Source: an uncultured Thiotrichaceae bacterium (lineage in GTDB: Bacteria > Pseudomonadota > Gammaproteobacteria > Thiotrichales > Thiotrichaceae). Taken from it: a DNA stretch of 39,557 nt. The notes beneath the pieces are model-generated. The model worked only from the letters and a program-made list of their open reading frames with translations, was not told the origin of the DNA and did not search any database. Of the stretch, positions 26,475-34,782 are shown piece after piece. The first letter of the stretch is position 1. Every line of letters starts with the position of its first letter. The DNA lies in assembly GCA_902727985.1 (NCBI GenBank), contig CACVAY010000025.1:3793-43349 (forward strand). The letters run 5' to 3'. Both the position numbers and the translations under genes were made by a program.

Positions 26475-27938
26475 CTACTCTCTGCCATTGAATGCCCACC
26501 GCAATAAGTCAGGGGACTTTAAACGTATAACGCCCGTAAATAATGCTTTTTGACTACGCTCCACCTGAGAACCTTGTGCTTGCAACGACCACTCAAAAAT
26601 TTTTCGATTAGACAATGGGTAAATATGAAATGGGCCATCAGCATGGCCGGAACCGATTTCACTTCCCCAGCAACCAACTCGCTGTTCAAGATATAATAAA
26701 TCCGTAACTTCACGGACTGAGAGTGATGGTAAACTGGATAACCATTCCTCTGCAGCTTGCAAAATCGATGCACTTTCAGGAATTCTTAACCGCTGCACAA
26801 CATCTTTTGCAGCCAACGTTTCCAATTTATCATCTCCCTCGCGCCAATATTTCCCTAAAGTTATTAAGCTTACATTTCCTGCGATGTATGGCTGCTTGGC
26901 ATCCATTTGTGACACGGTTGTCGTAATGCTTTGTCCACGCACCTCTCCAATACTGAGCGAGGTACGATATAACCATTTTAACTGGTCTTTCCTCTTCGCC
27001 ACTTTATAAGGATAACTCGAATATTTAACCCCACACCCCCTACTAACACTTGAGGCAGTTGCAACATCTTGCATAGCGGTTGCATCCGGTAACTCCCAAG
27101 TAAAATAGTGTATATTCTGTCGATATTTAGGTAGGGTGCATGCCAACAAAGTCCTGGAATCAACACCCGCAGTCAATGACATATAAGGCTTATATCCCTG
27201 TTTGAGGATCGTTGAGATAGTGCTTTCTAACAATCCACCTACTTTCTCAGCTAAATCAGTTCGATCAGGTTCTTTTTTAAATGAGCAACTCGGCCAATGC
27301 CTAATTACACACCATGAATCTAAACAGAGATAATGATTGGGTAACACACGCTTTATCTTCTTTCTAGGGGTTAAGCCAAAAGGGTAAATACCATTTTGTT
27401 GATGAAATTTGAAAAGCTCAATAAGCGCCGAATCGTCATCGACTTCACCCCCGTAAGGTATAACCATCAATGATGAGGAGGCAATTTGTTGTGAAACATC
27501 AAAAACCAATGGCAAGGACCCTGATGCATCAAGGTAGATACGTGTCGATTCGCCATTAGTAACCACGCACACAAAGCGACCACTAAGTCGATGCAAATAG
27601 GCTTCAAAATCATCAAATGACTGAATGACCTGCGGATGATCTTCTAAGGAAGGGCAATTAAATTTTCCAGCAAAAGGATCAATAACATCGCCTAAAAAAC
27701 ACACTCTAAACCGACTATTCTCAGACAAACCATGATTAACGGGTAAATCGGGATGAACACCCAACCAGAATTCACCTAATGATTCTCTTATCCATCCTTC
27801 AGGTATAAGACTAAGGCGCTGACAAATAACGTATTGACGTATGAGGGTGTTAGGCGAAAAAGTAGACGCCAATGTGCTTGGTGTATATTCCATTATTAAC
27901 TGATAAGCCTTTATCCATAAAGAGCTGAACGAGATCAT
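26475..27938 (-). CDS. asparagine-synthase-like protein, probable sugar amidotransferase
   Basis: A protein of 487 residues. The C-terminal half is an asparagine-synthase ATP-pyrophosphatase domain with the PP-loop SLTAGVDS (254-261). The N-terminal half looks like a degenerate glutaminase: LSGRFVCVVTNG and DASGSLPLVFD resemble the class II amidotransferase fold, but the essential Cys2 is absent because the protein begins MISFSS. It therefore cannot release ammonia from glutamine in the usual way. In polysaccharide loci such proteins are proposed to amidate uronic acids; this is the likely role here. It is the first gene of the minus-strand block, divergent from the SAF-domain gene across 237 bases in which I see no clear operator. 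Confidence 0.8.
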   Translation of the reverse strand: MISFSSLWIKAYQLIMEYTPSTLASTFSPNTLIRQYVICQRLSLIPEGWIRESLGEFWLGVHPDLPVNHGLSENSRFRVCFLGDVIDPFAGKFNCPSLEDHPQVIQSFDDFEAYLHRLSGRFVCVVTNGESTRIYLDASGSLPLVFDVSQQIASSSLMVIPYGGEVDDDSALIELFKFHQQNGIYPFGLTPRKKIKRVLPNHYLCLDSWCVIRHWPSCSFKKEPDRTDLAEKVGGLLESTISTILKQGYKPYMSLTAGVDSRTLLACTLPKYRQNIHYFTWELPDATAMQDVATASSVSRGCGVKYSSYPYKVAKRKDQLKWLYRTSLSIGEVRGQSITTTVSQMDAKQPYIAGNVSLITLGKYWREGDDKLETLAAKDVVQRLRIPESASILQAAEEWLSSLPSLSVREVTDLLYLEQRVGCWGSEIGSGHADGPFHIYPLSNRKIFEWSLQAQGSQVERSQKALFTGVIRLKSPDLLRWAFNGRE

Positions 27939-28175
27939 TCTCTTAAATCAGAATCTGAGTATAGGAGTACTCTCAACGCTTGCCTATATTTATTCACAAC
28001 GACAACAAACTCTCTAATAAAACCCTTCATTGTCAACGATTTAAAAAAACACACGTCACAAGGTTGAATACTCACACTTTTGTAACGGGAAAGCGCAAAA
28101 AAGAATACGTTCATCCATTCACAACTACAAAGCCATTGGTGGTCTTGATATAAGAGTCTACATTGGAATCAGATC

Positions 28176-29387
28176 ATGAAAACAACCACGCTGGCTTTAT
28201 CAACAGTTCCAGATCCCACACGTATTGGTATCGTGGGCACAGGCTATATTTCTACAGGGCTCAATAACCTATTACTCCAATCCACTGAATTTACAGCGAC
28301 TAAAATTTTAACCCGCCGCCCTTTAAATAGCTGTGCTGATTTTCCCCGCCATGACATTCTGACACATTCTATTCAAGAACTTATCGATCACGCAGATGTC
28401 ATAGTTGAATGTAGCGGTGACCCGATTCATGCAGCAATAATCATTGATCAAGCTTTTCAAGCGAACATTCCTGTGGTCACCATGAATACGGAATTTCACA
28501 TTACCTGTGGGTCTTATTTTATGGATAAGGGTATTCTCACTGAAGCAGAAGGTGACCAACCTGGTTGTTTAGCGGCTCTCGCAGAAAAGGCTCAGGAAAT
28601 GGGCTTCATTCCTATTGTTTATGGCAATGTAAAAGGCTTTCAGGATCTTGATCCTAGCCCCAAAAACATGAACTTTTGGGCAAAGAAGCAAGGTATAAGC
28701 CTCTCAATGGTAACGGCAGCTACTGATGGCACAAAAGTTCAGGCTGAACAAATATTAGTCGCCAATGGATTAAAAGCAGGTATCGTGCAAGAAGGCTTAT
28801 TAGGCTTACCTTCCACATCACTCGAGGAAGATGCGCTTTACTTGGCAGAAATAGCAATAGAGCAAAAACAAGCCATAAGTGACTTCATTATCCACCCTAC
28901 TGAAAAACAAAGAATATTCATCGTTGCGACACATGATGATTCACAACAAGCCGCGTTAGATTATCTAAAACTTGGCAGTGGCCCATATTATACGCTGTCG
29001 CAAAACCAGGTTCTCTGTCATTTAGAAATTTTAAAAACCGTTAAGCGTATTCTACACACCCGTCAACCACTTTTAAATAACAGCTTACAACCCACGCTCA
29101 GTTTGGCTGCCATTGCTAAAAAAGATATTTCAGCCGGAACATCTATACCCCATGCCATTGGTAGTTTCGAGTTCAGAGGCATTGCCATTCGCGTTAATGA
29201 TCATCCACAACACGTTCCCATGGGCTTATTACAAGACGTTACTTTCATCAAAAATATACAAAAAGGGGAGTTAATCATGTTTGAGCATATTGATCTACAA
29301 CCATCCTTGGCACTGCATGCTTGGGAACATACTTTGAATAGAAGAGCAAAGTCATCGGCTTGTGTGAAAAGTCGTCATATCCTCTAA
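28176..29387 (+). CDS. SAF-domain NAD(P)-dependent oxidoreductase
   Basis: A protein of 403 residues. An N-terminal Rossmann fold (RIGIVGTGYISTGL, 16-29, a GxGxxS/T variant) resembles homoserine-dehydrogenase-type oxidoreductases. A C-terminal SAF domain (about 305-385, AIAKKDISAGTSI, with GDLx-like FIKNIQKGELI) is the kind found in antifreeze and sialic-acid-synthase proteins. Such fusions recur in capsule and O-antigen loci and probably act on a nucleotide sugar or a small precursor. The substrate is unknown. It is the first gene of a two-gene plus-strand operon with the C-methyltransferase; only 2 bases separate them. Confidence 0.8.
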   Translation: MKTTTLALSTVPDPTRIGIVGTGYISTGLNNLLLQSTEFTATKILTRRPLNSCADFPRHDILTHSIQELIDHADVIVECSGDPIHAAIIIDQAFQANIPVVTMNTEFHITCGSYFMDKGILTEAEGDQPGCLAALAEKAQEMGFIPIVYGNVKGFQDLDPSPKNMNFWAKKQGISLSMVTAATDGTKVQAEQILVANGLKAGIVQEGLLGLPSTSLEEDALYLAEIAIEQKQAISDFIIHPTEKQRIFIVATHDDSQQAALDYLKLGSGPYYTLSQNQVLCHLEILKTVKRILHTRQPLLNNSLQPTLSLAAIAKKDISAGTSIPHAIGSFEFRGIAIRVNDHPQHVPMGLLQDVTFIKNIQKGELIMFEHIDLQPSLALHAWEHTLNRRAKSSACVKSRHIL

Positions 29388-29389
29388 TT

Positions 29390-30688
29390 ATGATTAATCT
29401 ATTAGAGCAAGAGCTTCAGACTCATGATGTTGTTTGTCGTTTCTGCGGACAAAAAACCTTTACCGTTATTGATTTAGGGAGGTTACCTCTAGCCAACTCC
29501 TTAAGCACGACTTGTGACGCTATAGCACCTAAGTACCCCACCTCATTACAAGTATGCTCTGCATGCTCTACTGCTCAACTCGCTCACTGTGCAGATAAGG
29601 AAAAGCTCTATCTTGACTATCTTTATGTTACTCCAGAGAGTGATATGTTGACCCAGCATTACGCAGATATCATCCATTTTTTACAAACAAAAAACTATCT
29701 GAAAACAACACATAATATTCTTGAAATTGGTAGCAACATTGGACATTTCTTAAAATTTTTAGCACCGAATGTGCAGAAAATCTTGGGCTTCGACCCTGCC
29801 AGAAATATCGCTAATATGGCTCGCGCCAACGGTATCCCTACTATCTGTGATTTCTTCGATGCGAAAAATGCTCAGCATGTTGCTAAACAATTTGGTAAAC
29901 AGGATATCGTCTTCGCACGACATTGTTTTGCGCATAATGAAAAACCTTGGCTGATGCTTGAAGGGGTTACTGAAGTATTACAAGAAGGTGGTTTATTCAT
30001 TATCGAAAATGCCTACTTCCCCGACACTATCGAAAAGCGGGAATTTGATCAGATCTACCATGAGCACATGTACTATTACAATGTACGGGCTATCGACTTA
30101 ATTACCCAAAAATATGGTTTTGAACTCATCGATCTGCTAGCTAGTGATATTCACGGCGGTAGTATGCTTTATGTGGTACAGCTAAAGGGCGGGAAACGAT
30201 CAGTTCAGCCAATTGTTAAAAAGCATTCTGAACATGAAAAAAATATGCACCAGCCCACATTTTATGCATCTTTTACGCAAACAATCGAACATAATCGCCA
30301 TCAATTAACGTCATTGCTTCGTAAATTCAAGCGGCAAGGGAAAACCGTGCATGCTTATGGAGCATCAGCAAAATCAACTACTTTGCTCAATTATTACAAT
30401 TTGCATAAACGAAAAATCCCATACGTAGTTGACTCGACGCCTGCCAAACAGGGGAAACACATCCCTGTCACCAATAATTTAATCATCAGTGAAGAAGATG
30501 CCGCCATAAATGTACCGGATTATTATTTGCTAACTATCTGGAATTACCAAGATGAGATCATCAAAAAAGTGCGCGAATCTGGTAATCAATATAGTGGATT
30601 CATCATACCTCATCCGCAATTGAAAATTATAGAAGGTGAAAACACATCAAGACCTCAGCACTCGAGAATTATGCCCCATCGAAAATAG
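29390..30688 (+). CDS. sugar C-methyltransferase (NovU/TylC3-type architecture)
   Basis: A protein of 432 residues with the three-part layout of sugar C-methyltransferases. There is a zinc-binding N-terminus (C16, C19, C56, C59), a SAM-binding core (ILEIGSNIGHF, 110-120) with the catalytic-region motif IYHEHMYYY (HEH at 224-226), and a C-terminal Rossmann-like domain (HAYGASAKSTTLLNYY, then VVDSTPAKQGKHIP). These enzymes methylate a keto-deoxysugar nucleotide. The ATG 2 bases after the SAF gene was preferred; an upstream GTG overlapping that gene by 28 bases is possible. A strong terminator follows. Confidence 0.88.
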   Translation: MINLLEQELQTHDVVCRFCGQKTFTVIDLGRLPLANSLSTTCDAIAPKYPTSLQVCSACSTAQLAHCADKEKLYLDYLYVTPESDMLTQHYADIIHFLQTKNYLKTTHNILEIGSNIGHFLKFLAPNVQKILGFDPARNIANMARANGIPTICDFFDAKNAQHVAKQFGKQDIVFARHCFAHNEKPWLMLEGVTEVLQEGGLFIIENAYFPDTIEKREFDQIYHEHMYYYNVRAIDLITQKYGFELIDLLASDIHGGSMLYVVQLKGGKRSVQPIVKKHSEHEKNMHQPTFYASFTQTIEHNRHQLTSLLRKFKRQGKTVHAYGASAKSTTLLNYYNLHKRKIPYVVDSTPAKQGKHIPVTNNLIISEEDAAINVPDYYLLTIWNYQDEIIKKVRESGNQYSGFIIPHPQLKIIEGENTSRPQHSRIMPHRK

Positions 30689-30781
30689 CCAACAACATTA
30701 CACACAGCTTCCTGAGGCGGGATGCTGAGGGTTTACCTAATTTAATTATTTGATCATAAAAAACCAGATCACTTTCAGAAC

Positions 30782-30810
30782 TCGGCCGCAACAAACGGCC
30801 GAATTTTTTA
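30782..30810 (+). terminator. intrinsic terminator of the SAF/C-methyltransferase operon
   Basis: A 7-bp G+C-rich perfect stem (TCGGCCG/CGGCCGA, 7-base loop, arms 30782-30788 and 30796-30802) is followed directly by ATTTTTTAT. It lies between the C-methyltransferase stop and the convergent pmbA stop, and marks the right end of the polysaccharide locus. Confidence 0.88.
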
Positions 30811-30815
30811 TAGTT

Positions 30816-32147
30816 TTAAGAACCAGAAATCGTTAATTGTGAAAAACGAATCGATGGCATCAATGAGCCTTTTTGCCAATTCCAGTATTGGGTATCACCG
30901 ATGGTTTCGATGGCATCCAACATCGTATAAAAATTACCAGCAACGGTAATCCCACGAATCGCCTGCTGCTTTTCACCATTACGATACAAGTAACCAGAAG
31001 CACCAAAGCTAAAATCACCAGAAATAGGATTTGCTCCCGCATGTAGACCACTAAGATCCGTAATGACAACCAAATCACCTGCATACAAATCACTGGATGA
31101 AGTCTCACCAGCTGCTATTTCCATCTGATGTATGCCAACACCAAGATTAGACTTCGCACCACGAGTAGCATGCCCGGTGCTGCTTTGTTGATAGAAATTC
31201 GCCGTAGCACTATTGTGAATAAGTGTTTTCAATACACCATTTTCTAGCAATGGTGTCGATGCAGTAGCCACACCTTCCGCATCAAAGATGGAATATCCAA
31301 AGCCATTTTTATTCAAAGGGTTATCAAATAATGTTAATGTGGATTCTGCAACTAGTTTTCCAACTTTTTCACGCCATGGGTTCAAACCATCTTGCGCCCA
31401 TTTTCCTGAGAAAATAGCCGTAAACACACCGAACAAATCATTCTGTGTTTCACAGTCAAAAATCACATCGTAATGTCCTGAGGCTATTGGCTCACCATCC
31501 AACATAGCAACCGTCTCTGCATAAGCCTCTTCAGCGATTGCCGTTTTATCAAGGTCAGCAAAATCGCGATATAACTGCCCTGTTCCGCACATCGCATTCT
31601 TTTCACCATTTTCAGCAAGTGCATAAGCATACGCAACCGCACCACGTGACTTCTGAAATGCAGATAGGCCACTCGTGCTATACACATATTGCTGACTAAG
31701 CTGGTCGGTCACACCATTGTAAGGGCAATTTTTCACATACTCTTTTTGCAACAGAGCATCTTCTAATTGCAAGGCAAATTCGATTTTCTCATCAATTGAG
31801 GTGGTATCTTCAGGACACAACCACGCTTCATCAGAACGCAAAGTCGCCACATCGTCAACAATAGCGGTATGTTCATCGACTTTAGAATAACGGGCATTTT
31901 GCAATGCTTGTTGCACCATGGAATCTATAGAATCAGCATCATCGGCTTCGCTATACGCGATCCCAACTTTCTGATTATCAATCACGCGTAAACCAAAAAT
32001 CTGCGATGAACTCACCTTGTGCTCATCCAGCTTTCCCTGGTTACACTTCAGTGAAAGTGATTGCTGAGTATCTATCAACAAATCCCCTGTTGCTCCGGCC
32101 TTTTTTACTTGTTCCAGTACATTGCTGGCAATTGATTCGTAAGACAT
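30816..32147 (-). CDS. pmbA: PmbA/TldE metalloprotease subunit
   Basis: A 443-residue member of the TldD/PmbA family. TldE lacks the zinc motif and serves as the non-catalytic partner of TldD. The heterodimer degrades unfolded peptides and processes substrates such as microcin B17 and CcdA. The characteristic regions are GLRVIDNQKVGIAYSEADD near 52-70 and the C-terminal GDLVVITDLSGLHAGANPISGDFSFGASG (key piece LSGLHAGANPISGDFS). It starts in the overlapping TAATG of the tldD stop, so the two subunits are translationally coupled, which fits a 1:1 complex. Confidence 0.95.
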   Translation of the reverse strand: MSYESIASNVLEQVKKAGATGDLLIDTQQSLSLKCNQGKLDEHKVSSSQIFGLRVIDNQKVGIAYSEADDADSIDSMVQQALQNARYSKVDEHTAIVDDVATLRSDEAWLCPEDTTSIDEKIEFALQLEDALLQKEYVKNCPYNGVTDQLSQQYVYSTSGLSAFQKSRGAVAYAYALAENGEKNAMCGTGQLYRDFADLDKTAIAEEAYAETVAMLDGEPIASGHYDVIFDCETQNDLFGVFTAIFSGKWAQDGLNPWREKVGKLVAESTLTLFDNPLNKNGFGYSIFDAEGVATASTPLLENGVLKTLIHNSATANFYQQSSTGHATRGAKSNLGVGIHQMEIAAGETSSSDLYAGDLVVITDLSGLHAGANPISGDFSFGASGYLYRNGEKQQAIRGITVAGNFYTMLDAIETIGDTQYWNWQKGSLMPSIRFSQLTISGS

Positions 32148-33532
32148 TAGGCATTACCTCCCACTAAGATATCATCGACTTTTAAGGCAGGTTGCCCAAC
32201 AGTTGTCGGCACCGAGCCACTGACTGAGCCACACATACCACAAGCTAGTTTAAGATCCTCACCTATCATACTGATTTCTTTTAAAACCGCAGGCCCTGTA
32301 CTGATCAAGGTTGCTGATTTAACCGGGTATTGAATCTTACCATCTTCAACGTAGTAACCTTCGGTCACAGCGAAGTTAAACTCCCCTGTTCCTGGCGATA
32401 CAGAACCACCGCCCATACTGGCGGCATAGATCCCCTTATCGATGGATGCAATCATATCATCCAGATTATCCGTACCCGCTTCGATGTAGGTATTACGCAT
32501 GCGCGATGCTGGAGCAAATTTATAGGATTGGCGTCTTCCTGAACCCGTACGAGCAAAACCAGTTTCTTCACTCCCCAAACGATCGACCAAAAAGCTATTT
32601 AAACGCCCATCTTTTATCAATTGCGTGTGTTGAGTTGGCATGCCTTCATCATCAATATTGATCGAACCCCAGGCGTTTTTACTTAAACCTTCATCAACCG
32701 CATTCACGACAGGATTGGCAATCATCTCCCCCATCTGATCATGAAAAACCGAAGATTTTTTGGCTACCGCGGTCGTTTCTAATAAATGACCACACGCCTC
32801 ATGGAAAATAACGCCCCCAAAACCATTACCAATGACTACTGGCATACGCCCTGATGGACAAGCTTTCGCTCCCAAATTGGTTAACGCCTGGCGGCTCGCC
32901 TCTTCACCGGTAAAGGCTGGATCAATCGAGTCTTGTATTTCCCAACCGAGTAAGCCCCCGTCATTCCATGAACCTGAAGATTGCTCCGAACCGTCCGCCG
33001 CAACAGCACTCATCCCCGCTCGAATGTAATGACGGGTATCTTGAGCAAACAGACCTTCACTATTGAAGATTTCAACGTGTTGTTCACGTTGATTACAATA
33101 GCCACGCGTTTGCGAGATTTTTTCGCTAGCCGCTTTTGCAGATTTATTCGCAGCCATCAAGAATGCAATCTTGCTATCAATGGCAAAATCTTTCGTAAGA
33201 ATAATCTCTGAAGGGTGTTGTGTAAGACCTGTCGTAAAATCAAAAGCACTGGCAGTAACCACCGGAGAACGTCGATCCTTCGCCGCAAGTTCACTGGCAA
33301 TACGCATTAACTCTTCGGCATTGCTTTGATTGGTGTAGCCGTATAAAACCTTGCCATCAAATACCATGCGCAAACCAATACCAAAATCGATACCTGATTG
33401 AATCGGTTCAACCTCATCACTTAAGGTGCTTACCGCAGCCGTATGATGTTTCTCGACAAATAATTCAGCGAAATCAGCACCTACAGAAAGAGCATGATCA
33501 ATGACTCGTTGAGCCACCTGTGAATCTAGCAT
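32147..33532 (-). CDS. tldD: TldD metalloprotease subunit
   Basis: The catalytic zinc subunit of the TldD/TldE protease, 461 residues with the chosen start. The HExxxH zinc motif is HEACGH (His244, Glu245, His249), embedded in GFGGVIFHEACGHLLE. The C-terminal PTTVGQPALKVDDILVGG is typical. The start was set at the ATG with AAAGGA eight bases upstream, giving MLDSQVAQRVIDHAL. ATGs 9 or more bases upstream would put that ribosome site inside or against the start. It forms an operon with pmbA by a one-base stop/start overlap. Confidence 0.95.
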   Translation of the reverse strand: MLDSQVAQRVIDHALSVGADFAELFVEKHHTAAVSTLSDEVEPIQSGIDFGIGLRMVFDGKVLYGYTNQSNAEELMRIASELAAKDRRSPVVTASAFDFTTGLTQHPSEIILTKDFAIDSKIAFLMAANKSAKAASEKISQTRGYCNQREQHVEIFNSEGLFAQDTRHYIRAGMSAVAADGSEQSSGSWNDGGLLGWEIQDSIDPAFTGEEASRQALTNLGAKACPSGRMPVVIGNGFGGVIFHEACGHLLETTAVAKKSSVFHDQMGEMIANPVVNAVDEGLSKNAWGSINIDDEGMPTQHTQLIKDGRLNSFLVDRLGSEETGFARTGSGRRQSYKFAPASRMRNTYIEAGTDNLDDMIASIDKGIYAASMGGGSVSPGTGEFNFAVTEGYYVEDGKIQYPVKSATLISTGPAVLKEISMIGEDLKLACGMCGSVSGSVPTTVGQPALKVDDILVGGNA

Positions 33533-34014
33533 AGCAGTCATCCTTTTTAGTACGAGAGAAGAGTATAGACGCCTCGCCAATCCAGTAAAATATCCCTGAT
33601 AATATGAAACCTTTACAGATACGTTTACCCATTAAAAACAGCTAATGCAAAGTAAAACCGTCATCATAATAACGAGTGCTACCAACGCAGGCGTTACTTT
33701 CTGTCTAGCATCAGCAGAACAGTAAAATTGCATACTCTATGAACAAAAAATGCAATCTAGCACATGGAGATTGTATGTAACCCAGATCCACCATTTGGGT
33801 AAACAATCAACATATCCTAATGATTACAATGGTAATTCACGCTTCATTTTAAAAAATATCCATGATATGCTGATGGAACAGTTACAGCGCTAGACAGAAA
33901 CTGTGCATATTGGACTAGGCAGAATTCTTATAACAACCCGCCCTATCGCCGTCTAATTCATCCCAACGAATTGAAAAAACAACGCCATAGGCGGCCTAAT
34001 TCCTGAGCTCGCAG

Positions 34015-34026
34015 GGCGGTAGCGTG
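34015..34026 (+). promoter_or_regulatory. ops element (RfaH recruitment site), exact core
   Basis: The 12 bases GGCGGTAGCGTG match the E. coli ops core exactly and are followed by CT; the preceding CAGG also resembles the JUMPstart context. ops pauses RNA polymerase and loads the antiterminator RfaH in leaders of capsule, LPS and similar operons. It faces the cassette array, not the capsule genes. An exact 12-base match is unlikely by chance in a window of this size (roughly 0.5%), but function needs an upstream promoter and an RfaH in the host. Confidence 0.55.
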
Positions 34027-34092
34027 CTAAGTGTTTGATAAAGAAAGTCGGTGAAATATGAGCAGAGGAATTAGACAGAAAGTAGGAAAATG

Positions 34093-34118
34093 TATTAGAC
34101 GGAAAATCTTCCGTCTAA
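34093..34118. repeat. perfect 11-bp inverted repeat built from two motif copies
   Basis: Arms ATTAGACGGAA and TTCCGTCTAAT are separated by AATC. It has no T-run, so it is not an intrinsic terminator. Its arms are two facing copies of the motif repeated through the interval to its left, which suggests a protein-binding site or element end. Confidence 0.6.
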
Positions 34119-34167
34119 TCCACTGTTACATGTCTCACGCATCGATAAAGTCTGCTTAACCTTACGC

Positions 34168-34195
34168 TTGACGTAAGTATCATTAATGATATCAT
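34168..34195 (+). promoter_or_regulatory. hicAB promoter with overlapping palindromic operators
   Basis: A -35 TTGACG (34168-34173) and a -10 TATCAT (34190-34195) are 16 bases apart. Three palindromes overlap them: CTTACG/CGTAAG arms around the -35, the 12-bp ATCATTAATGAT in the spacer and the 10-bp ATGATATCAT over the -10. The predicted start of transcription falls on or next to the hicA ATG (34202), so the mRNA may be leaderless; no ribosome site is present. HicB-type antitoxins autorepress by binding such operators. Confidence 0.55.
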
Positions 34196-34201
34196 TACCT
34201 A

Positions 34202-34453
34202 ATGGCGAAGACAGATGAAATTCTCAAGAGGATGCGAGAAAACCCAAAAGGAATTCGATTTGCTGACTTATGCAAAGTCTGTGATGAATACTTTGGTAAA
34301 GCTCGGCAGTCTGGCTCAAGTCATAGGGTTTACAGAACGCCTTGGAAAGGCGACCCCCGCGTAAACGTACAAAATTCCAAAGGTAAAGCGAAAGCTTATC
34401 AAGTTAAGCAAGTAGTTCAAGCAATTGAACGTTTGGAGGTAAAAAATGGTTAA
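34202..34453 (+). CDS. hicA: HicA-like toxin (mRNA interferase)
   Basis: An 83-residue basic protein of the HicA double-stranded-RNA-binding-fold type. The catalytic histidine is His41 in GSSHRVY, followed by the basic strand KGDPRVNVQN and the C-terminal helix VKQVVQAIERLE. HicA cleaves mRNA when released from HicB. The stop overlaps the hicB start by 8 bases, giving coupled synthesis. It is the first cassette of the array; toxin-antitoxin pairs stabilise cassette arrays by punishing their loss. Confidence 0.82.
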   Translation: MAKTDEILKRMRENPKGIRFADLCKVCDEYFGKARQSGSSHRVYRTPWKGDPRVNVQNSKGKAKAYQVKQVVQAIERLEVKNG

Positions 34454-34772
34454 AGAATTTGACCGCTACACATACCGAGTCACCTGGTCAGAAGGTGATC
34501 AAGAGTATGTGGGATTGTGTGCTGAGTTTCCGAGCTTAAGCTGGCTAGAAAAGACTCCTGAAAAAGCCTTAAAAGGCATCCGTCAATTGGCGCATCAATG
34601 TGTCGAAGATCTACGAGCCGATCATCAGGAAATTCCTGAGCCCATAGCAGTAAAAAACTACAGTGGGAAATTTATGGTTCGTGTTCCCCCTGAAACTCAT
34701 CGTATGCTGGCAATTCAAGCTGCAGAATCAGGGGTTAGTTTAAACCGTTTAATCTCGAGTAAGCTACATTAA
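34446..34772 (+). CDS. hicB: HicB-family antitoxin
   Basis: A protein of 108 residues with a degraded RNase H-like N-terminal domain (YTYRVTWSEGDQEYVGLCAEF, then PSLSWLEKTPEKALKGI) and a C-terminal ribbon-helix-helix DNA-binding domain (about 73-108: GKFMVRVPPETHRMLAIQAA, ESGVSLNRLISSKL). It neutralises HicA and represses the operon through the palindromes upstream of hicA. The attC1 site follows 10 bases after the stop, so hicAB plus attC1 form one mobile cassette. Confidence 0.9.
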   Translation: MVKEFDRYTYRVTWSEGDQEYVGLCAEFPSLSWLEKTPEKALKGIRQLAHQCVEDLRADHQEIPEPIAVKNYSGKFMVRVPPETHRMLAIQAAESGVSLNRLISSKLH

Positions 34773-34782
34773 GCACCGAACA

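Larger units (their letters stand above)
33595..34124. other. long non-coding interval with a repeated motif; possible degraded mobile sequence
   Basis: No convincing gene is present. One 48-codon frame (33750-33893, plus) is open but resembles nothing I know. The interval is filled by at least seven copies, in both directions, of a motif close to GAATTAGACRGAA: minus at 33696-33709, plus at 33889-33902, minus at 33948-33959, minus (divergent) at 33991-34003, plus at 34068-34083, plus at 34093-34104 and minus at 34108-34118. The first two are a perfect 12-bp inverted pair bounding ~205 bases, like the ends of a small MITE. It separates core genes from the cassette array. Confidence 0.5.

Noticed and set aside
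33750-33893. 48-codon plus-strand frame between the first two motif copies
   Set aside because: No ribosome site, no recognisable family, and its stop lies within the repeat motif. Mentioned only as content of the interval.
33930-34010. Possible additional degenerate attC or attI left of hicA (starts TATAACAACCCGCC)
   Set aside because: No matching GTTRRRY core at the other end and poor arm pairing; the sequence is better explained by the repeated GAATTAGAC-like motif.
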